A stretch of DNA of 64,000 nt from Marinibacterium sp050389775 (GTDB lineage Bacteria > Pseudomonadota > Alphaproteobacteria > Rhodobacterales > Rhodobacteraceae). The notes below the pieces were generated by a model. That model worked only from the letters and a program-made list of their open reading frames with translations, was not told where the DNA came from and did no database searches. Where the stretch lies: positions 1,922,001 to 1,986,000 of the forward strand of contig NZ_CP177144.1 of NCBI RefSeq assembly GCF_050389775.1, given 5' to 3'. This document shows, piece after piece, positions 16,659-25,138 of this stretch (the stretch's first letter is position 1; the number at the start of each line of letters is the position of its first letter). Made by a program: the position numbers and the translations under genes.

Positions 16659-16687
16659 TTGACTGCCAAGGCGATTCCCCATATGGA
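16659..16687 (+). promoter_or_regulatory. Predicted sigma70 promoter of rpmB
   Basis: TTGACT (16659-16664) is followed after 17 bases by TATGGA (16682-16687), about 93 bases ahead of the rpmB start. This is one of the best consensus matches in the window and sits between the upstream terminators and a constitutive ribosomal protein gene. Confidence 0.6.
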
Positions 16688-16779
16688 CGCTGAACCGAAT
16701 TCCGGGCGCTGCCATTGGCCGCGCCCCTTCTATTTGGCGCCGGGCGAGAGAGCCGCGCCGCAAGACAGAGGATACGCTT

Positions 16780-17073
16780 ATGTCGCGCCGTTGCGAACTG
16801 ACCGGAAAAGGCCCGATGACTGGCAACAATGTCAGCCATGCAAACAACAAGACCAAGCGCCGGTTTCTGCCGAACCTGAATGATGTGACCCTGCAGTCGG
16901 AAACCCTGGGCCGTGGCGTCAAGCTGCGGATTTCGGCTTCGGCCCTGCGCAGCGTCGATCACCGGGGCGGGCTGGATGCCTTCCTGGCCAAGGCCAAGGA
17001 CGAGGAACTCTCGGCCGCTGCCCTGAAGGTCAAGAAAGAAATCGCGAAAGCCAAGGCAGCCACCGCCGCCTGA
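16780..17073 (+). CDS. rpmB: 50S ribosomal protein L28
   Basis: L28 of the large ribosomal subunit, 97 residues, the alphaproteobacterial length. It begins MSRRCELTGKGPMTGNNVSHANNKTKRRFLPNL and keeps the RISASALRSVDHRGGLDAFL region. ATG 16780 is the universal start, with AGAGGATACGCTT ahead. It is monocistronic, with its own promoter and a strong downstream terminator. Confidence 0.97.
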   Translation: MSRRCELTGKGPMTGNNVSHANNKTKRRFLPNLNDVTLQSETLGRGVKLRISASALRSVDHRGGLDAFLAKAKDEELSAAALKVKKEIAKAKAATAA

Positions 17074-17098
17074 TCGGGCTTCCGAGGGACAGATGAGA

Positions 17099-17130
17099 CC
17101 CCTCGCGCCGTCATGGCGCGGGGGGTTTTT
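17099..17130 (+). terminator. Rho-independent terminator of rpmB
   Basis: CCCCTCGCGCC (17099-17109) pairs with GGCGCGGGGG (17115-17124) and is followed by TTTTT. The spacing after the rpmB stop is normal. Confidence 0.88.
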
Positions 17131-17332
17131 CCGTTTCCGCACTGTGTGCCGGCGCGGTTGGCACATCCGGCCCTGTCCGGGACCGGCAGGTGTTTCCGTC
17201 CGGCGCACGCCCGCCTGGCCATGCCTGCCTGCCCATGCCTGCACACCCGCCATGCCCTGCGCCAATCGGGCGCTGGCCCGTGGCCATCCGCCCCCTTGCC
17301 GCCCCGGCGGGGCTGGGGCAGTGTCCGGCCCG

Positions 17333-17683
17333 ATGATGCGTGCGCTGCCCTTCCTCCAGTCCCTTGGCCTGGCCCTGCTGCTGGTCGTGACCGGCCAGGC
17401 CCTGGCCGTGGCCCGTGGCGCGCCGCTGCCCGCCGGCCAGGTCGAGCTTTGCACCGGGTCCGGCCCGGTCATGGTCCTGCTCGACAGCCATGGCCAGCCC
17501 ATCGACGCCCCGCATTACTGCCCCGAAGGTGTCCTGGCCCTGTTGCTGGCGGTGGCCCTGCCCATGCCCGACGCCCGGCTGGCGCCCGTGTCGCGCCGGC
17601 TGGATGCGCCCGTGCCCGCCCCGGGCCGGCCGCTTGGCCTGGCCCCGGCGCCCCGTGCCCGGGCGCCCCCTCTGGCGGCCTGA
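17333..17683 (+). CDS. Small exported protein upstream of PCu(A)C, DUF2946-like
   Basis: A 116-residue protein: a hydrophobic N-terminus (MMRALPFLQSLGLALLLVVTG), then VELCTGSGPVMVLLDSHGQP and HYCPEGVLALLLAVALPMP, ending in a Pro/Ala/Arg-rich tail. The CTGSG and CPE placement recalls DUF2946, a group of small proteins found next to copper genes, but only two cysteines are present. It lies 71 bases upstream of the copper chaperone gene on the same strand, which suggests a copper-related operon. The function is unproven. ATG 17336 is an equally possible start. The 200 bases upstream show only short CATGCC repeats. Confidence 0.55.
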   Translation: MMRALPFLQSLGLALLLVVTGQALAVARGAPLPAGQVELCTGSGPVMVLLDSHGQPIDAPHYCPEGVLALLLAVALPMPDARLAPVSRRLDAPVPAPGRPLGLAPAPRARAPPLAA

Positions 17684-17754
17684 TCCCCCAATGCCATTCC
17701 CGGCGCGGCCCGCGTGCCCGCCGGATACCGACCCGGACTTACGAAAGACTGCAC

Positions 17755-18213
17755 ATGTTCCCGAAATCCCTCACGGGCGCCGCCCTGGCCGCCTGCCTTC
17801 TCGCCGTTCCCGCCCTTGCCGGCGAAATCTCCGTCAGCGATGCCTATGCCCGTGCCTCCTCGCCGGTGGCCAAGTCGGGCGCGGCCTTCATGACCCTGCG
17901 CAATGCCGGCGACACCGACGACCGCCTGGTCGGCGTCAGCAGCGAGGCCGCGGCCAAGGTCGAACTGCACACCCACAAGGACGATGGCAACGGCGTGATG
18001 CAGATGCTGCATGTCGAGGAGGGCTTTGTCGTGCCCGCCGGTGGGATGCACATGCTGGAACGCGGGGGCGATCACGTCATGCTGATGGGCCTGACCGGCC
18101 CGATGACCCAGGGCGATACCGTCACCCTGACCCTGACCTTCGAGCATGCCGGCGACATGGTCGTCGACGTGCCCGTCGATCTCGAACGCCAGCCGGCCGC
18201 CCATTCGCACTGA
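17755..18213 (+). CDS. Periplasmic copper chaperone PCu(A)C
   Basis: Delivers Cu(I) to the CuA site of cytochrome oxidase or otherwise handles periplasmic copper. The 152 residues have a signal peptide (about 1-22, FPKSLTGAALAACLLAVPALAG) and the family sequence ISVSDAYARASSP. The Met/His copper motif follows in VELHTHKDDGNGVMQML, ending with PAGGMHMLERGGDHVMLMGL. GAAAGACTGCAC precedes ATG 17755. A GC hairpin at 18224-18243 separates it from the convergent sirtuin gene. Confidence 0.9.
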   Translation: MFPKSLTGAALAACLLAVPALAGEISVSDAYARASSPVAKSGAAFMTLRNAGDTDDRLVGVSSEAAAKVELHTHKDDGNGVMQMLHVEEGFVVPAGGMHMLERGGDHVMLMGLTGPMTQGDTVTLTLTFEHAGDMVVDVPVDLERQPAAHSH

Positions 18214-18223
18214 CCCCATGGTC

Positions 18224-18243
18224 GCGTCCCCCTGCGGGGGCGC
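18224..18243. terminator. Hairpin between convergent PCu(A)C and sirtuin genes
   Basis: GCGTCCCCC and GGGGGCGC pair around TGC with one bulged base. There is no T-run on either side, so its role as terminator is likely but not certain. Confidence 0.5.
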
Positions 18244-18256
18244 GGCCCTTGCCGCC

Positions 18257-18997
18257 TCAGGTGACCGGGCGTTCCGGGTCGGCCTGGGCCGCCTGTCCGC
18301 CCGCCGCTCCGGCCAGCATGTCATCGACCCAGGCCGGCACGACCTGGCTGGCCAGCCCGGTGCTCACCTCGTCGAAATCATGGGCAATGTCGGAAGGATC
18401 GAGGTTCAGCTCGATCGTATGGGCCCCGGCCTCGCGGGCCTGCTGCACGAAGGCCGCGGCCGGATAGACCTGGCCCGACGTGCCGACCGAGGCGAAGATG
18501 TCGGCGCTGTCCAGCAGGCCGGCGATCTCGGCCATGTGATAGGGTATCTCGCCGAACCACACCACGTCGGGCCGCGTCCGGGCCGCGCCACAGGACGGGC
18601 AGGCCAGGGTGACCGACATGTCCGGCGGGGCCGGCCAGCGATGGTCGCAGCCCTGGCACAGCGCCCCGGCCAGTTCGCCATGCATGTGCAGAACCCCGTC
18701 CGACCCGGCCTTTTCATGCAGCCCGTCGACATTCTGGGTCACGATGGTCACCGGCCCGGGCCATTCCGCCTGCAGCCGGGTCAGCGCCCGGTGGGCGGCG
18801 TTCGGCTGGGCTTCGGCGGCCCGGATACGGCGGATGTTGTAGAAATCGTGCACCAGGCCCGGGTTGCGGGCAAAGCCGCCGGGCGTGGCCACGTCTTCTA
18901 TGCTGTATTGCGTCCAGAGGCCGTCCGCATCGCGAAAGGTCCCCATACCGCTTTCGGCCGAAATACCGGCCCCTGTCAGAATCACAATATTCCCCAT
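18257..18997 (-). CDS. cobB: Sir2-type NAD-dependent protein deacylase
   Basis: NAD-dependent lysine deacylase of the CobB type, 246 residues, cytoplasmic. It has GAGISAESGMGTFR at the N-terminus, the TQNVDGLHEKAG motif, the catalytic His in LHMHGEL, a zinc ribbon formed by CQGC and CPSCG, PDVVWFGE and VGTSGQVYPAA, with the nucleotide-binding LNLDPS near the end. The start at 18997 leaves only 37 bases to the start codon of the divergent phosphatase gene, so the promoters must overlap. Confidence 0.93.
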   Translation of the reverse strand: MGNIVILTGAGISAESGMGTFRDADGLWTQYSIEDVATPGGFARNPGLVHDFYNIRRIRAAEAQPNAAHRALTRLQAEWPGPVTIVTQNVDGLHEKAGSDGVLHMHGELAGALCQGCDHRWPAPPDMSVTLACPSCGAARTRPDVVWFGEIPYHMAEIAGLLDSADIFASVGTSGQVYPAAAFVQQAREAGAHTIELNLDPSDIAHDFDEVSTGLASQVVPAWVDDMLAGAAGGQAAQADPERPVT

Positions 18998-19034
18998 GGC
19001 TCTTTCATGCCATAGTTTGGCCACAAGGAAACAA

Positions 19035-19487
19035 ATGATGCGCATCCTCTTCGTCTGCCTCGGCAATATCTGCCGGTCGCCCGCCGCCGAGGCAGTGGCC
19101 CGCACGCGCCTGGGCGACATGCCCGTGGCCTGCCTGGTCGACAGCGCCGGCACCTCGGGCTGGCACGAGGGCGAGCCGCCCTATCCGCCCATGGTCCGCG
19201 CGGCCGGGGCCCGGGGCGTGGCCATGACGGGGCTTTATGCGCGCAAGGCCATTGCCGACGATTTCGAGCAGTTCGACCTGATCCTGGCCATGGATGGCGA
19301 CAACCTCGCTGCGCTCGAAGATCTGCGCCCGGCGGGCAATGACACGCCGCTGCGGCTTTTGACCGATTTCATCGACGGCGCCGTCTCGGCCGTGCCCGAC
19401 CCGTATTACACCCGCGATTTCAACGGCGCGCTCGACCTGATCGAAAGCGGGGTCGACGGGTTGGCCCGGTGGCTGGCCGCGCGCTGA
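19035..19487 (+). CDS. Low molecular weight protein-tyrosine phosphatase
   Basis: A 150-residue phosphatase of the arsenate-reductase/LMW-PTP fold. The P-loop CLGNICRS gives the C-x5-R motif (Cys8-Arg14), and the general acid lies in DPYY near residue 125. The rest follows the family (SAGTSGWHEGEPPYPPM, ILAMDGDNLAAL). Family members dephosphorylate tyrosine or low-molecular substrates; some regulate polysaccharide synthesis, but no such genes adjoin here. Two ATGs (19035, 19038) are possible starts. Confidence 0.92.
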   Translation: MMRILFVCLGNICRSPAAEAVARTRLGDMPVACLVDSAGTSGWHEGEPPYPPMVRAAGARGVAMTGLYARKAIADDFEQFDLILAMDGDNLAALEDLRPAGNDTPLRLLTDFIDGAVSAVPDPYYTRDFNGALDLIESGVDGLARWLAAR

Positions 19488-19510
19488 GAGAGGCGCTTTG
19501 GAAAGGCGGC

Positions 19511-20473
19511 TCAGGCCTCGATGACGCGCAGGTCGCCGGCCAGCCAGGGCAGGCGACCGACGGCCGGATCGATCATGTGACCCTGGACCAGCCGACGCAT
19601 GGACTGGGCCACGTCCAGCGGCACGCTGGTGCTGAAATCCCGCCGGGCAAAGAGCGAGATCGTCCGGGCGGCGCCGGTGAAGGGCAGGGGGAAGCAGCTC
19701 ATCTCGTCGTGGAACCGGGCCGCGCGCATGTAGCCCAGCGGAGTGGTCACGGCCCAGCCGATGCGCCGGGCGACCATGGCCATCATGGCCAGGTGGCTGC
19801 CGATCTCGAACCGGTCCTCGAAATCCAGCGACTGGCGGTCCAGCAGCGATTCCACCTGGCGGGCGATCAGCTGCTCGCGGGCATAACGCAGCAGGGGAAG
19901 GGCGGCGAGATCGTCCAGCAGGGTCTCGGGCGCGCCGACCATGTCGCGCGGGGCGACAACGACAAAGGGATCGCGCACCAGGGGGTATTCGGTGACCCCG
20001 TTCAGCATTTCTCCGGTGCTGGCGGCCACGGCGATGTGAAAGACGCCCTCGGTCATGGCCTGGCTGATCTCGCGGCTGGGCGCGGTGATCAGCTTGAACC
20101 GGCAGCGGGTCAGGCTGTCGGCCAGGATGGTCACCAGGCGCGGGGTCAGGTCATTGTCGAAATCGTCGATCAGGCCGATGTCGAGCGAGGGCAGGTCCGA
20201 CAGGTCCATGACGCTCAGCTCGCTGCGGGCCATGCGCAATTCGCGCAGGGCGGCCTCGGTCCGGGCCAGGAAGCCCCGTCCGGCCCGGGTCAGGCGCATC
20301 GGCCGGCGGGCCCGTTCGACCAGCGTGGCGCCGACGGCCTTTTCCAGGTTGGTCAGCTGCTGGCTGACGGCCGGCTGGCTGAGGCCGGTGGCCTCGGCGG
20401 CGGCGGCGACCGAGCCATGAGCGGCCAGGGCTTCGAAGACTTCGAGCCCACGCAGGGTGACGCCCTTGAGCAT
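19511..20473 (-). CDS. LysR family transcriptional regulator
   Basis: A 320-residue LysR-type regulator. The N-terminal winged helix is LRGLEVFEALAAHGSVAAAAEATGLSQPAVSQQLTNLEKAVG. A substrate-binding domain follows from about residue 95 (SLDIGLIDDFDNDLTPRL onward, LLRYAREQLIARQ, and a VARRIGWAVTT stretch). The start at 20473 gives MLKGVTLRGLEVF. The target is unknown: the upstream neighbour is a 341-base gap with an inverted repeat element, and downstream it converges with the phosphatase gene within 23 bases. Confidence 0.88.
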   Translation of the reverse strand: MLKGVTLRGLEVFEALAAHGSVAAAAEATGLSQPAVSQQLTNLEKAVGATLVERARRPMRLTRAGRGFLARTEAALRELRMARSELSVMDLSDLPSLDIGLIDDFDNDLTPRLVTILADSLTRCRFKLITAPSREISQAMTEGVFHIAVAASTGEMLNGVTEYPLVRDPFVVVAPRDMVGAPETLLDDLAALPLLRYAREQLIARQVESLLDRQSLDFEDRFEIGSHLAMMAMVARRIGWAVTTPLGYMRAARFHDEMSCFPLPFTGAARTISLFARRDFSTSVPLDVAQSMRRLVQGHMIDPAVGRLPWLAGDLRVIEA

Positions 20474-20814
20474 GTTCGGGATCCGGGAGCTGGGTACGCG
20501 ATCCTTCTCGGCCGACGGGCCTTCGGGGTCAAGCCCCGGCCCCTGCCCATGGGCAAGGGCGCGCCGTGTCCCGCCGAACTGCCCGCTGCCGACGGCGGAT
20601 GCCCGCAAGCCGGGCGGGTGTCCTCATGTCATCGTGGCGCGGGCGGCGAATGCGGAGACGGGTATTTTTGCCAAGAAGAAGACAGGGCCGCGCGCCCTTG
20701 CCGTCGCGGATCGCCCGGGGGGCCTGGTGCTCTCCCCTGTCTTCTTCTTGGTCCAAGTACCCCACGCACCATCGGCCACGGGCACGACGCCGGGCGGCCG
20801 GGTGCCGGCGCGGT
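20474..20814. repeat. Intergenic region with long inverted-arm element
   Basis: Two 28-base arms at 20660-20687 and 20735-20762 are inverted copies matching at 24 of 28 positions. Each contains CCAAGAAGAAGACAGGG and starts GGGTA. The 47 bases between hold GC-rich sequence with CGCGCGCCC and GCCCGGGGGGCC. The long-armed structure resembles the one at 8954-9093 in layout but differs in sequence. No gene is supported in this gap. Confidence 0.7.
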
Positions 20815-21123
20815 TCAGCTGCAGATATCCGCGGCCCGGGTGCTGTAGCTGCGGTAGCGTTTCCAGAAGGCTTCGTCCGAGGGGCGGTCGGATTGCCGGG
20901 TGTCCTGGGCCCGCTGCGGATCCTTGAAGAATTTCGCGGCCTTGCGCTGATCGCGCCGCGACAATTCGCCCTTGGCCACCCGGTCCAGGCAGGCGCACAG
21001 GCTGCTGGACGCGCCCTTGCGCCCCGAATCCATGCAGGCCCGGCTGATCGGGCCGGCCTCTGCCAGAAAGGGGAGGGAAATCAACACGACCGCCATACCG
21101 GCGGCCCATCTTGTCCTGGTCAT
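20815..21123 (-). CDS. Small exported four-cysteine protein of Rhodobacterales type
   Basis: A 102-residue protein with a signal peptide (TRTRWAAGMAVVLISLPFLAEA, cut before GPISRACMDS). The mature part has four cysteines (RACMDS, SLCACLD and the C-terminal ADICS) and the conserved RQSDRPSDEAFWKRYRSY stretch. Relatives in this order are often annotated as arginine transporter, but nothing in the sequence supports transport; a periplasmic protein with disulfides is all that can be said. It is divergent from lepA. Confidence 0.7.
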   Translation of the reverse strand: MTRTRWAAGMAVVLISLPFLAEAGPISRACMDSGRKGASSSLCACLDRVAKGELSRRDQRKAAKFFKDPQRAQDTRQSDRPSDEAFWKRYRSYSTRAADICS

Positions 21124-21283
21124 CTGCCTGCTCTCGCCTCGTGCCGGTGTACCCCGGCTTTCGGCGCAATATGGCCCAGAACCGGCACATTCGCAATTGC
21201 GCGCCCCGTCACATGCCGACAAGGTGATCGCGCGCTTGTCAGTACGCTTGACCGGCCCTTGTTTCCAACGCATATGGCCCGTC

Positions 21284-23083
21284 ATGACAGAGCTTTCGCA
21301 TATCCGTAACTTCTCCATCGTTGCCCATATCGACCACGGGAAATCCACCCTGGCCGACCGGCTGATCCAGGAGACCGGCACCGTCCAGGACCGGGACATG
21401 AAAGAGCAGTTGCTCGATGCCATGGATATCGAGCGCGAGCGCGGCATCACCATCAAGGCCAACACCGTGCGGATCGACTATGTTGCCGACAACGGCGAGG
21501 CCTACGTGCTGAACCTCATCGACACGCCCGGCCATGTCGACTTTGCCTACGAGGTCTCGCGGTCCATGCGCGCCGTCGAAGGCTCGCTTCTGGTCGTCGA
21601 TTCGACCCAAGGTGTCGAGGCCCAGACCCTGGCCAATGTCTACCAGGCCATCGACGCCGACCACGAGATCGTGCCGGTGCTCAACAAGATCGATCTGCCC
21701 GCGTCGGATTGCGAACGCGTGGCTGAGCAGATCGAGGATGTCATCGGCATCGACGCCTCGGAGGCCATCCAGGTTTCGGCCAAGACCGGCCAGGGCATCC
21801 ACGACACGCTGGAAGCCATCGTCCACAAGCTGCCCGCGCCCGTGGGCACTCTGGACGCGCCGCTCAAGGCCATGCTGGTCGACAGCTGGTACGACGCCTA
21901 TCTCGGCGTCATCGTCCTGGTCCGCATCATGGACGGCACCCTGAAGAAGGGCGAGCGCGTCCGTTTCATGTCGAACGGCACCATCCACCATGTCGACCGC
22001 ATCGGCGTCTTTCGCCCCGCGATGCAGATGGTCGACAGCCTCGGCCCCGGCGAGATCGGCTTTCTGACCGCGTCGATCAAGCAGGTCCGCGACACCCGCG
22101 TCGGGGACACGATCACCCATGAGAAGAAGGGCGCCGAAACGCCGCTGCCCGGGTTCAAGCCGTCGGTCCCGGTGGTCTTCTGCGGGCTCTTCCCCGTCGA
22201 TTCGGCCGAATTCGAAGACCTGCGCGACGCGATCGAGAAACTGGCCCTGAACGACGCCTCCTTTTCCTACGAAATGGAAACCTCGGCCGCGCTTGGCTTT
22301 GGCTTCCGCTGCGGGTTCCTCGGGCTGCTGCACCTCGAGGTCATTCGCGACCGGATCGAACGCGAATACGATATCGAGCTCATCACCACCGCGCCCTCCG
22401 TAGTCTACCACGTCTACATGCGCGACGGCACGATGATCGAGCTGCACAACCCCGCCGACATGCCCGACCTGACCCATGTCGACCACCTGGAAGAGCCGCG
22501 CATCAAGGCCACGATCCTGGTGCCCGACGATTACCTGGGCGACGTGCTCAAGCTGTGCCAGGACCGCCGGGGCATCCAGATGGACCTGACCTATGCCGGG
22601 CCGCGCGCCATGGTCGTCTATGACCTGCCGCTGAACGAAGTGGTCTTCGATTTCTACGACCGGCTGAAATCGGTGACCAAGGGCTATGCCTCCTTCGATT
22701 ACCAGATGACCGGTTACCGAACCGATAACCTGGTCAAGATGCAGATCCTGGTGAACGACGAGCCCGTCGATGCCCTGTCGACCATGGTGCATCGCGACCG
22801 GGCCGAGATGCGCGGCCGGGCGATGGTGGAAAAGCTCAAGGACCTGATCCCGCGCCACATGTTCAAGATCCCGATCCAGGCCGCCATCGGCGGCAAGGTC
22901 ATCGCGCGGGAGACCCTGTCGGCCATGCGCAAGGACGTGACGGCCAAGTGTTACGGTGGCGATGCCACGCGGAAACGCAAGCTGCTGGACAAGCAGAAGG
23001 CCGGCAAGAAGAAGATGCGCCAGTTCGGCAAGGTCGACATCCCGCAGGAAGCCTTTATCTCGGCCCTCAAGATGGACAGCTGA
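21284..23083 (+). CDS. lepA: Elongation factor 4 (LepA)
   Basis: Ribosome-bound GTPase LepA/EF4, 599 residues, exactly the usual length. G-domain motifs are AHIDHGKST (G1), RGITIKA (G2), DTPGHVDF (G3) and NKIDLP (G4). The EF4-specific C-terminus contains RKRKLLDKQKAGKKKMRQFGKVDIPQEAF, here seen as shorter blocks of basic residues. ATG 21284 (MTELSHIRNFSIVAHIDHG) is the family start. A hairpin directly follows the stop. Confidence 0.97.
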   Translation: MTELSHIRNFSIVAHIDHGKSTLADRLIQETGTVQDRDMKEQLLDAMDIERERGITIKANTVRIDYVADNGEAYVLNLIDTPGHVDFAYEVSRSMRAVEGSLLVVDSTQGVEAQTLANVYQAIDADHEIVPVLNKIDLPASDCERVAEQIEDVIGIDASEAIQVSAKTGQGIHDTLEAIVHKLPAPVGTLDAPLKAMLVDSWYDAYLGVIVLVRIMDGTLKKGERVRFMSNGTIHHVDRIGVFRPAMQMVDSLGPGEIGFLTASIKQVRDTRVGDTITHEKKGAETPLPGFKPSVPVVFCGLFPVDSAEFEDLRDAIEKLALNDASFSYEMETSAALGFGFRCGFLGLLHLEVIRDRIEREYDIELITTAPSVVYHVYMRDGTMIELHNPADMPDLTHVDHLEEPRIKATILVPDDYLGDVLKLCQDRRGIQMDLTYAGPRAMVVYDLPLNEVVFDFYDRLKSVTKGYASFDYQMTGYRTDNLVKMQILVNDEPVDALSTMVHRDRAEMRGRAMVEKLKDLIPRHMFKIPIQAAIGGKVIARETLSAMRKDVTAKCYGGDATRKRKLLDKQKAGKKKMRQFGKVDIPQEAFISALKMDS

Positions 23084-23084
23084 T

Positions 23085-23124
23085 GACCACGGGGCGCGCG
23101 GGTCTTTTCGCCCGCCCCATGGTC
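23085..23124 (+). terminator. Long hairpin after lepA
   Basis: GACCACGGGGCG (23085-23096) can pair, with one mismatch, with CGCCCCATGGTC (23113-23124); an inner CGGG/CCCG stem closes on TCTTTT. There is no T-run after it. Confidence 0.55.
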
Positions 23125-23196
23125 GCAGGACGCTGAAAAACCCTTGATTCGCGGCGCATTCTGACCTTCCATGGGCCAAACCCGGAGGTTCCCGCC

Positions 23197-23619
23197 ATGC
23201 GCCGCATCATCCTTGCCACATTCCTCGGCCTGGCCTCGGCCAGCACGGCCCTGGCCGTCGAATGGCCCTGGACCAAACCGTCGATCTACTCGCTGACCCG
23301 GGGGCTGAATTGCCAGTCCTGGGATCTGAGATCCACCTCGGACCGGGCGCCGATCTATGGCGCGCTGCCCAACTGGATGGTCTTCAACGAAGGCCCGTCG
23401 GCCGTGGCGATCCGGGGCCCGGGCAGCCGGTCGCGCGACATCCCGCCCTTTGACGGCCCGCTGGTCACGGCCTTTGGCAAGTCGGAGGTCGATTATTCGA
23501 TCAAGCTCGACGGTGAAGATTCGCGCGACGTGATCTCCGCCCGCAGCGTGCTTGGGTCCAGCTATACCGTCGGGCTGGCCACCGCCGGTTCGGCCCGGGT
23601 GCATCTCTGCCGGTTGTGA
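23197..23619 (+). CDS. Hypothetical exported protein
   Basis: A 140-residue protein not recognised as any named family. Residues 1-20 form a signal peptide (RRIILATFLGLASASTALA). The mature part contains VEWPWTKPSIYSLTRG, a single Cys in LNCQSW, a basic PGSRSRDIPPFDG stretch, and ends SARVHLCRL with a second Cys, so one disulfide is possible. AACCCGGAGGTTCCCGCC before ATG 23197 is a strong ribosome-binding site. A perfect terminator follows, so it appears monocistronic. Confidence 0.65.
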   Translation: MRRIILATFLGLASASTALAVEWPWTKPSIYSLTRGLNCQSWDLRSTSDRAPIYGALPNWMVFNEGPSAVAIRGPGSRSRDIPPFDGPLVTAFGKSEVDYSIKLDGEDSRDVISARSVLGSSYTVGLATAGSARVHLCRL

Positions 23620-23641
23620 CAAGATACTGGAATTGCTGAAG

Positions 23642-23665
23642 AAAGAGGGGCCTTGGCCCCTCTTT
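23642..23665 (+). terminator. Perfect rho-independent terminator
   Basis: AAAGAGGGGCC (23642-23652) pairs perfectly with GGCCCCTCTTT (23655-23665) around TT. It lies 22 bases after the preceding stop. Confidence 0.88.
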
Positions 23666-23774
23666 GCGCATGATCCTACGATCACCCTGCCGGCGACGCA
23701 CCAGCGCCCCATTCCCGACCTTTTTCACGGGTCTACACGCCCTTGGGTTGTTAACCAGAACCAACGAGGCCCCC

Positions 23775-24248
23775 GTGAAAAAACTTGCCATCCTTCCCCT
23801 TTGCGGGATCCTGTCGGCCTGCGCCGAACAGCCGTCGAATGTCGAAGCCGCCTATGTCAGCTCGAACGCCTTCCGCGATCGGTCCTGTCATCAGCTGATG
23901 GCCGAGCGCAACGATATCGTGCGCGAAGTCAATGACTTGACCCAACAGCAGAAGAAGGCCGCCGATTCCGATGCAATGCTGATGGGGGTCGGGCTGGTGC
24001 TGTTCTGGCCGGCCGTGCTGGCCGTGGGCATGACCAATGACAAGTCCAACGCGCTGGCCGGGGCCAAGGGCAATTACAATGCCATCACCCGCCAGATGAC
24101 CCAGATGGGCTGTGCCCTGCCGGCCGAGACCCTGACCGGCCAGGCCGTGCCTCACCAGACCCATGCATCGACCCAGCATGCCGGCACGACCAGCGCGCCG
24201 GCGACGACCGGCCGGGGCACCTCCGGCTCGTATTGGGATACCTACTGA
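23775..24248 (+). CDS. Hypothetical lipoprotein (GTG start)
   Basis: A 157-residue predicted lipoprotein. GTG 23775 is preferred because it gives a normal type II signal VKKLAILPLCGILSAC with lipobox LSAC (Cys16), and GAGG precedes it at proper distance; the ATG 37 codons upstream would destroy the signal. The mature part has a Cys in RSCHQLMAERND, a coiled-coil-like REVNDLTQQQKKAADSD, a hydrophobic LMGVGLVLFWPAVLAVGM segment and a Ser/Thr/Gly-rich tail. Function unknown. Confidence 0.7.
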   Translation: MKKLAILPLCGILSACAEQPSNVEAAYVSSNAFRDRSCHQLMAERNDIVREVNDLTQQQKKAADSDAMLMGVGLVLFWPAVLAVGMTNDKSNALAGAKGNYNAITRQMTQMGCALPAETLTGQAVPHQTHASTQHAGTTSAPATTGRGTSGSYWDTY

Positions 24249-24276
24249 GCCCGTCCTGGTGGCCGCGCTGCGGCCA

Positions 24277-25062
24277 TCAGCTGCCCGGGGCAGGGGCCTT
24301 TGGGTCGGGCGCGTCCAGCACGGCGCGGACCGTGGCTTCGAATTCGCGCGGCTTGTCGGCATGCAGCCAATGGCCGGCGCCGGGCAGCTTGGCAAACCGT
24401 GCGTTGGGGAAGAGGCGTTTGATCTCGGGGCGATAGTCCGGGAGCACGTAATCCGAGTCCGCCCCGGCCAGCATGATCGCCGGGCCGGTGAACTGGCTGT
24501 CGAGCGCCGGAAAGCCCAGGATGTCGGCCATGTCGCGGGCCAGCACATCCAGGTTGATGCGCCATTTCTTCTCTTTCAGATCAAGGCTTTGCGTGAAGAA
24601 CGAGCAAAGCGCCTTTTCGACACCCAGCGCGCTCAGCTGGGCCTCGGCGTCCGACCGGCGCTCGACCTTGTCCAGGTCGACGCCGCGCATGGCCTCGATA
24701 TACTGCATCTGGGTGTGGCCATAGGGCACGGGCGCAACATCGGCCACGATCAGCCGGCGCACCAGTTCGGGCCGGGTCAGGGCCAGGACCATCGCCGCCT
24801 TGCCGCCCATCGAATGGCCCAGCACGTCCATCGGCGCGCCATGGGCGTCGATCACCTCGGCCAGATCTCCGGCCATCGCCATGTAGTCATGGGGCTCAAG
24901 CCATTGGGAATAGCCGTGATTGCGCTGATCGACGGTCACGACCTCGCGGCCGTCCGACAGCCGTTTCGCGATGACCGACCAGTTGCGCGCCGAGCCGAAC
25001 AGCCCGTGCACGATCAAGAGCGGCGTGGCCGGGCCACCGCCATAGGACACCTGATTCAACAT
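24277..25062 (-). CDS. Alpha/beta fold hydrolase (YbfF-like esterase)
   Basis: A 261-residue alpha/beta hydrolase. Oxyanion hole region VHGLFGSARNW, nucleophile elbow GHSMGG (Ser84) and the catalytic His in GAGHWLHAD near residue 236 are present, with an acid in AGADSDYVLPDY. The overall sequence resembles the YbfF esterase group, which acts on short acyl esters or acyl-CoA; the natural substrate is unknown. The start ATG at 25062 gives MLNQVSYGGG. Convergent with the lipoprotein gene. Confidence 0.85.
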   Translation of the reverse strand: MLNQVSYGGGPATPLLIVHGLFGSARNWSVIAKRLSDGREVVTVDQRNHGYSQWLEPHDYMAMAGDLAEVIDAHGAPMDVLGHSMGGKAAMVLALTRPELVRRLIVADVAPVPYGHTQMQYIEAMRGVDLDKVERRSDAEAQLSALGVEKALCSFFTQSLDLKEKKWRINLDVLARDMADILGFPALDSQFTGPAIMLAGADSDYVLPDYRPEIKRLFPNARFAKLPGAGHWLHADKPREFEATVRAVLDAPDPKAPAPGS

Positions 25063-25138
25063 GGGTCGGTCTTACGCCGCCCCGCCGGCCCATGCCAGCC
25101 CCATTGAGCCCGCCCGGCGCCGGCGCTAATCTGCGGCC

